DNA from: Carnegiea gigantea
Taxonomy: Eukaryota > Streptophyta > Magnoliopsida > Caryophyllales > Cactaceae
Assembly (NCBI GenBank): GCA_029747015.1
Contig: JAKOGI010002288.1
Location: 59,537 to 123,536 of the forward strand
Length of the DNA: 64,000 bases
Direction of reading: 5' to 3'
Below are positions 58,884-64,000 of this stretch, one piece after another. Under the pieces are notes generated by a model that had not been told where the DNA came from, searched no databases, and saw nothing but the letters and a program-made list of their open reading frames with translations. The translations under genes and the position numbers were made by a program. Each line of letters opens with the position of its first letter. Positions within the stretch are counted from its first letter, which is position 1.

Positions 58884-59560
58884 TAGAGTTGTTCAGCATA
58901 CGGATCAAAATCGGACCAGATTGAAGATCAGTTTGGACCGGAGTCCGCTCTTCGGTCCTAAGTTTGGTCTTATTCGGTCATTGGTCTCGTCTCGGTCTGG
59001 ACCGGGGGGACCGGATTGGAATCAAAGTAAAATCTGGGAGTTTTCAAGATTTTGGTGTTGTGGTCTAGTGTTGTTGCTAGTTTGCCTATTTGCCTAGTAA
59101 CTTATCGAGGTTAATTTAGCTTTTCAATTCAATGGTTTTGGTTGTGCTTAATTAATTAATTCAATCATTCTTTGGTAATCACCTTCAGATGGGGAAATTG
59201 TCATTTTTGGCTTATGGGTTTTCTTTTATTTCAATTGTTTGTGTCGGTTTGTGTACTTGGGTGTGAATTCGCCTTATTTTGAGTCATTGAGTGTAAATTT
59301 GGCAATTTTCTTGCATACAGTCCACTAAAATATTGCTGATTTTACCCAATTCAAAGCTTCTTTGTTCAATTTCTATTTTCTCTAGCCATCTTTTTCAATA
59401 ATTACCCAAATTTATAAAATTAGACACAAAAAATAATAGATGAAATCCACAAAGTGAGTAAGAGTAGAAGCAAGTCGTCTATTTTCAATCTGATCCGGTC
59501 CGGTCCGATCTGACTTTTATCAGTCCTGCCCCGATCCTGGCCAATTCTTGTCCAGACGGA
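58884..59560. mobile_element. Degenerate or truncated hAT-like element
   Basis: The left end TAGAGTTGTTCAG is close to the TAGGATTGTTCA of the hAT at 43169-43682. Subterminal GGTCCGG and CGGACC words occur on the left (58890-59020) and again at 59490-59515. No right inverted end or 8-bp duplication was found, so the right part may be lost or rearranged. Confidence 0.5.
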
Positions 59561-59810
59561 AAGAAGACGAGGATGATGTGGGGGGATCATGGCTGCTTGT
59601 GCAAGCACCCACATTCATGTTCTCCCAGTCGAAGGTAAAAACCATCAATGAAACCCTGCCTTTGCTTGGCCCCACTCGCAGTCGACAGCAACTCGCCATG
59701 TCTTAGTCAATTTGATTCCAGATGATTCCTCCCAAAAAATGTGAAGTTTCAGGCAAAGAAAGTTCAACGCCTTTTGCCAACTGTAGCCGCGTGACAAGTA
59801 TAGACCTTTC

Positions 59811-60454
59811 AGGGCATTTCCAGCGTGAGTTACAAAAATAGGCCTATCACGTCAGTATGAGTTTCACTTGCATTCTATTCAATTTTTCAGTCATTGAAAC
59901 TCATTTTAGTATAATTAAATTAAATATTTATCATGAAACTCATAATTAGACATAAGTTATTACTTATTATTTTTTATTTTGTGTTTGTATTTTAACTTTT
60001 GTAACATTTGCAAATGTTTTTTATTTTCAAAATTAAGGAATATTTATTTTGTTGACCATAAAAATAGATAATGTGATTCAAAATTTTCTTATTCTTTTAA
60101 TTTTTTGTTTGTATTTTAATACGTGAAAAAAGATAAAATATAAATTAAATATGTATTTTTTTTATTAAACATGTAAAACACTTCTAACATGCCAACTTTC
60201 AACTTCAAAAATAGTGTTTCTAATTTTTCTCTTTTTTTCTTAAACCCACATTAAACGCAGCGCATGATGCTTGACTGATGCCCTAAACACGTCGTTCCAT
60301 TATAGAAAACGCCCAAAAAAAAAAAAAAGAACGCGCGCATACCGCATACGCGGTCCCCCATGCGTTTCTGGCCATCTACTACTGTGGTTGGGACGTGACA
60401 TCTGACACGCGGGTCAGAAAAATGGCACGCATGCCTACCGGCTTTAGATGCCCT
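59811..60454. mobile_element. MITE-like element with AGGGCATYT ends
   Basis: The left end AGGGCATTTCCAGC and the right end AGGGCATCTAAAGC (minus strand) are inverted repeats of 14 bp with three mismatches. The interior (644 bp in all) is A/T-rich and non-coding, with a CG-rich patch at 60320-60380. Flanks do not give a clear target duplication, so the family is unassigned. Confidence 0.5.
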
Positions 60455-60531
60455 AATTGTCATTACATCTATTTTCTTTTTCTTTTTTTCCTGTTGGGCA
60501 TAGGTAATGAAACCTTTGCAAGCTAACCAAT

Positions 60532-60582
60532 CATATATATATATATATATATATAATAATTTAATATATATATATATAATAT

Positions 60583-60620
<38 letters not shown>
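60532..60620. repeat. (AT)n tract with imperfect centre
   Basis: AT dinucleotides interrupted by TAATAATTTAA and ATAATATTATATTAT segments. It could extrude a hairpin. Confidence 0.93.
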
Positions 60621-60626
<6 letters not shown>

Positions 60627-60981
60627 TTGGATAGAATACATGTATGATCGACACGTGGAATGCTACATAAGATATCATCTAGGTACCACTTAGGATAAGA
60701 ATGCCATGTAGGACAGCAACATAAAAGTCTTCTATTATGTAATTAAGATGGATATAGGTTATCAATGTAATTTTAATTCAATTTAATGTTAACTTTTCTC
60801 ATATATTATGACTAACTAGTAATTGAATTTTATCTTTAAAAAACTTAAATATAGAACAAAAAAATGATTTAAATGTTATCAAGACAAAGATTAAAGTGTG
60901 TTGGACATTTTTTGAGATAAGCATATATTGAACATCTAAATCTAAATATATATATATACTTAATATTCTCTTATTATTATC

Positions 60982-62376
<1,395 letters not shown>

Positions 62377-62679
62377 GTTACAATTCCTACAATTGTTTTG
62401 CACTCATCTGAGACAAAGTGGTCATTCGTATTAAAAAGAAGGCAATTTCCTATTTGTGTTTGCTAGGCAATGACTATAAGTAAAAATCAAGGACAATCAC
62501 TGAAATATGTAGGGGTTTACCTTCCAAAATCAGTATTCGGTCATGAAAAACTGTATGTTGCAGCATCACAACTGATTTCATCAGAGGATTTGAAGTTTAT
62601 TATTAAATATGACAATGAACACTATGAAGACACACAAAAAACATTATCTACAAATAAGTGTTCCACAGCTTATCGATGA
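62377..62679 (+). pseudogene. Helitron replicase/helicase C-terminal fragment
   Basis: The frame reads VTIPTIVLHSS and KWSFVLKRRQFPICVC, then a stop (TAG at 62464) and [36 protein letters not shown]. This is the C-terminal end of the PIF1-like helicase of Helitron replicases, where AMTINKSQGQSL and LYVAxSRV-like motifs are characteristic. Only about 100 codons remain. The Rep nuclease and helicase motifs I to IV are missing. It encodes no active enzyme. Confidence 0.88.
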
Positions 62680-64000
62680 TATGTATGCACTTGAAATAAT
62701 TTCACTACTACAAATTACCAAAAAATAAAAATTACAAGTTGACACTATACATCTTTTAGTGTTAGTAAACTCCTAGAAAATGTTAGTTCTCATTATGCAT
62801 AGACCATGACATATTATAATTCTTAAAATTAAATATAATTGGAGATTAAAATGATAACAATTAGTAAATTTCCCCAATATTGTGCAGAAAACTCCAAGCA
62901 AATCAAATATACTAGAAATACAAGATTGAAATATCTCTCTATAGGCAAGTATAAATCAACACAAAATATTCTGTTTTTTACTAAATGTACAAGGATGTAA
63001 AAAAAACCATTATATGTAGTTAACAACACATCGTTGATAACAAGTAGTAAGTAACAAATGAAAAATCATAACCTAACTTAGTATTATATGTGCTACTTTT
63101 GCATGTTACTTAATCTGATAACAAAAGTTGATAACTAATAGATAGCAAAGGCAACAAATCTGATTTGTTGTTGAACATTTCATATTAGAACTTTTCACAC
63201 ATTACATTTCACATTACCAAAAGATGCACTTTTTAAAAATAAAGTCCAAGTTTAAGAAAGGTATCATTAAATTACTAAAAATATTATGGTTTTTCTTTAC
63301 TCATTTGTTCCCACCGTCGATATGGTTATTTCACAAAATCATGATCCTTTTAAACTTTAAAAAAAAAATCACGCAGCGTCAAACGACATAATATCTTAAA
63401 ACAATTAAAAAAACAATAAAAAAATTTCTTAACCAATAGCATTAAAAAAGATAGAATGCATATAAAAAAATTCAAATACATATAATGAAGGCGACTTCAG
63501 GTGAAGTAAAGTCAGAAAAAAAAGTACTACAATCAAGTCCATAGAAATCAGCATAGTGTACCACCAACAACAACTTATACAATAAGATACTTATACTTAT
63601 CAATCAAGAAATAATAACTATTGTGCAATGTACGGGTAAAAAACTAACACTTCTAAAAGGTAGCTATTTGGTGTGCGCAAGAAAAGATGCAAAACAATGT
63701 TAAACATAAATCTCCTATCGCAAGATTTATTGTCGAAGAACCTCTAAAGCCGGCCCATGAACTTGTTATATACTTCTGACATCACTAGAACGCGAACGCT
63801 CTCATAAGGAGTTGGAGAAAAGAATTTCATTGTAGGAAGCAAGCATGATTGTTTATAATCGAACTCTTCTAACTTCGTGCATTTTGTTGCAGTCATAGAT
63901 GCAAATACGCTTCTTCAAATAGGCTGAGAAATTAAAGACTTCCATTAGCCGTTAGGATTTAGTAGAGGTTTAAATATATAAACACACACGGTCGAACAAA
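62680..64000. other. A/T-rich tail of window
   Basis: No gene is seen. A minus-strand ORF (63029-62829) is hydrophobic by composition and unrecognised. A possible Helitron end lies at 63619-63647. Confidence 0.45.
63619..63647 (+). mobile_element. Possible Helitron 3' terminus
   Basis: TTGTGCAATGTACGGG can pair weakly (GTGC with GTAC), and is followed by TAAAAAACTAA, giving CTAA at the end. It lies 970 bp downstream of the helicase fragment on the same strand, where the end would be expected. The base after CTAA is C rather than the usual T, so it is uncertain. Confidence 0.4.

Overview
The window is plant nuclear DNA: a gene-poor, repeat-dense stretch in which nearly all recognisable sequence is transposable-element derived. 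The evidence is plant-type Ty3/gypsy (chromovirus-like and Athila/Tat-like), Ty1/copia, a plant L1 LINE with a C-terminal RNase H, a tRNA-derived SINE, Ac-like hAT elements with subterminal CCGACC-type repeats, and Helitron remnants. The species cannot be told from the sequence. Most elements are old: coding frames carry many stops and shifts, and primer-binding sites have lost CpG dinucleotides. One short, probably host gene is visible at 56951-57156, with a single-base frameshift and a 186-bp tandem duplication over its promoter.

Layout. 1-5986: minus-strand Ty3/gypsy element G, with the 3' LTR (cut by the window edge), integrase, RT/RNase H, protease, gag, a tRNA-Met PBS and a 982-bp 5' LTR. 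6952-7801 and 8256-10216: two hAT elements with 8-bp target duplications. 10399-15875: full-length minus-strand L1 LINE between 17-bp target duplications. 16328-23534: minus-strand Athila/Tat-type element A with no pol, holding a hAT (18583-19364) and two SINE copies (about 21942-22341).

24600-44770: a plus-strand Athila-like complex. A polypurine tract and LTR (26123-27723) are followed by a PBS, gag, protease, RT, integrase and a third ORF (element C). A pol-less element B (37439-42432) is nested in its 3' part, and a closing LTR (42912-44770) itself carries a hAT at 43169-43682. 44771-47715: truncated gypsy gag-protease and an LTR-like tail (E). 47720-49575: minus-strand fragment F. 49578-51020: plus-strand copia 5' end and gag.

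51032-54290 and 54410-55519: two adjacent non-autonomous DNA elements sharing AGGCCCTRTTCTT terminal inverted repeats. The first is filled with about 2.9 kb of nearly pure A/T triplet-derived repeat. 55520-57500: the probable genic segment. 57776 to the end: Helitron-like termini, a degenerate hAT, a MITE-like element, long (AT)n tracts and a fragment of a Helitron helicase.

The most notable items are the microsatellite-filled TIR element and its neighbour, the hAT whose empty site survives in the paralogous LTR, the two pol-less Athila/Tat elements sharing a coding remnant, the twin SINE insertions at one target, the duplicated promoter before a frameshifted gene, and a GGCACG-CGTGCC palindrome recurring in several unrelated retroelements. 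Coordinates of degenerate elements are approximate where stated.
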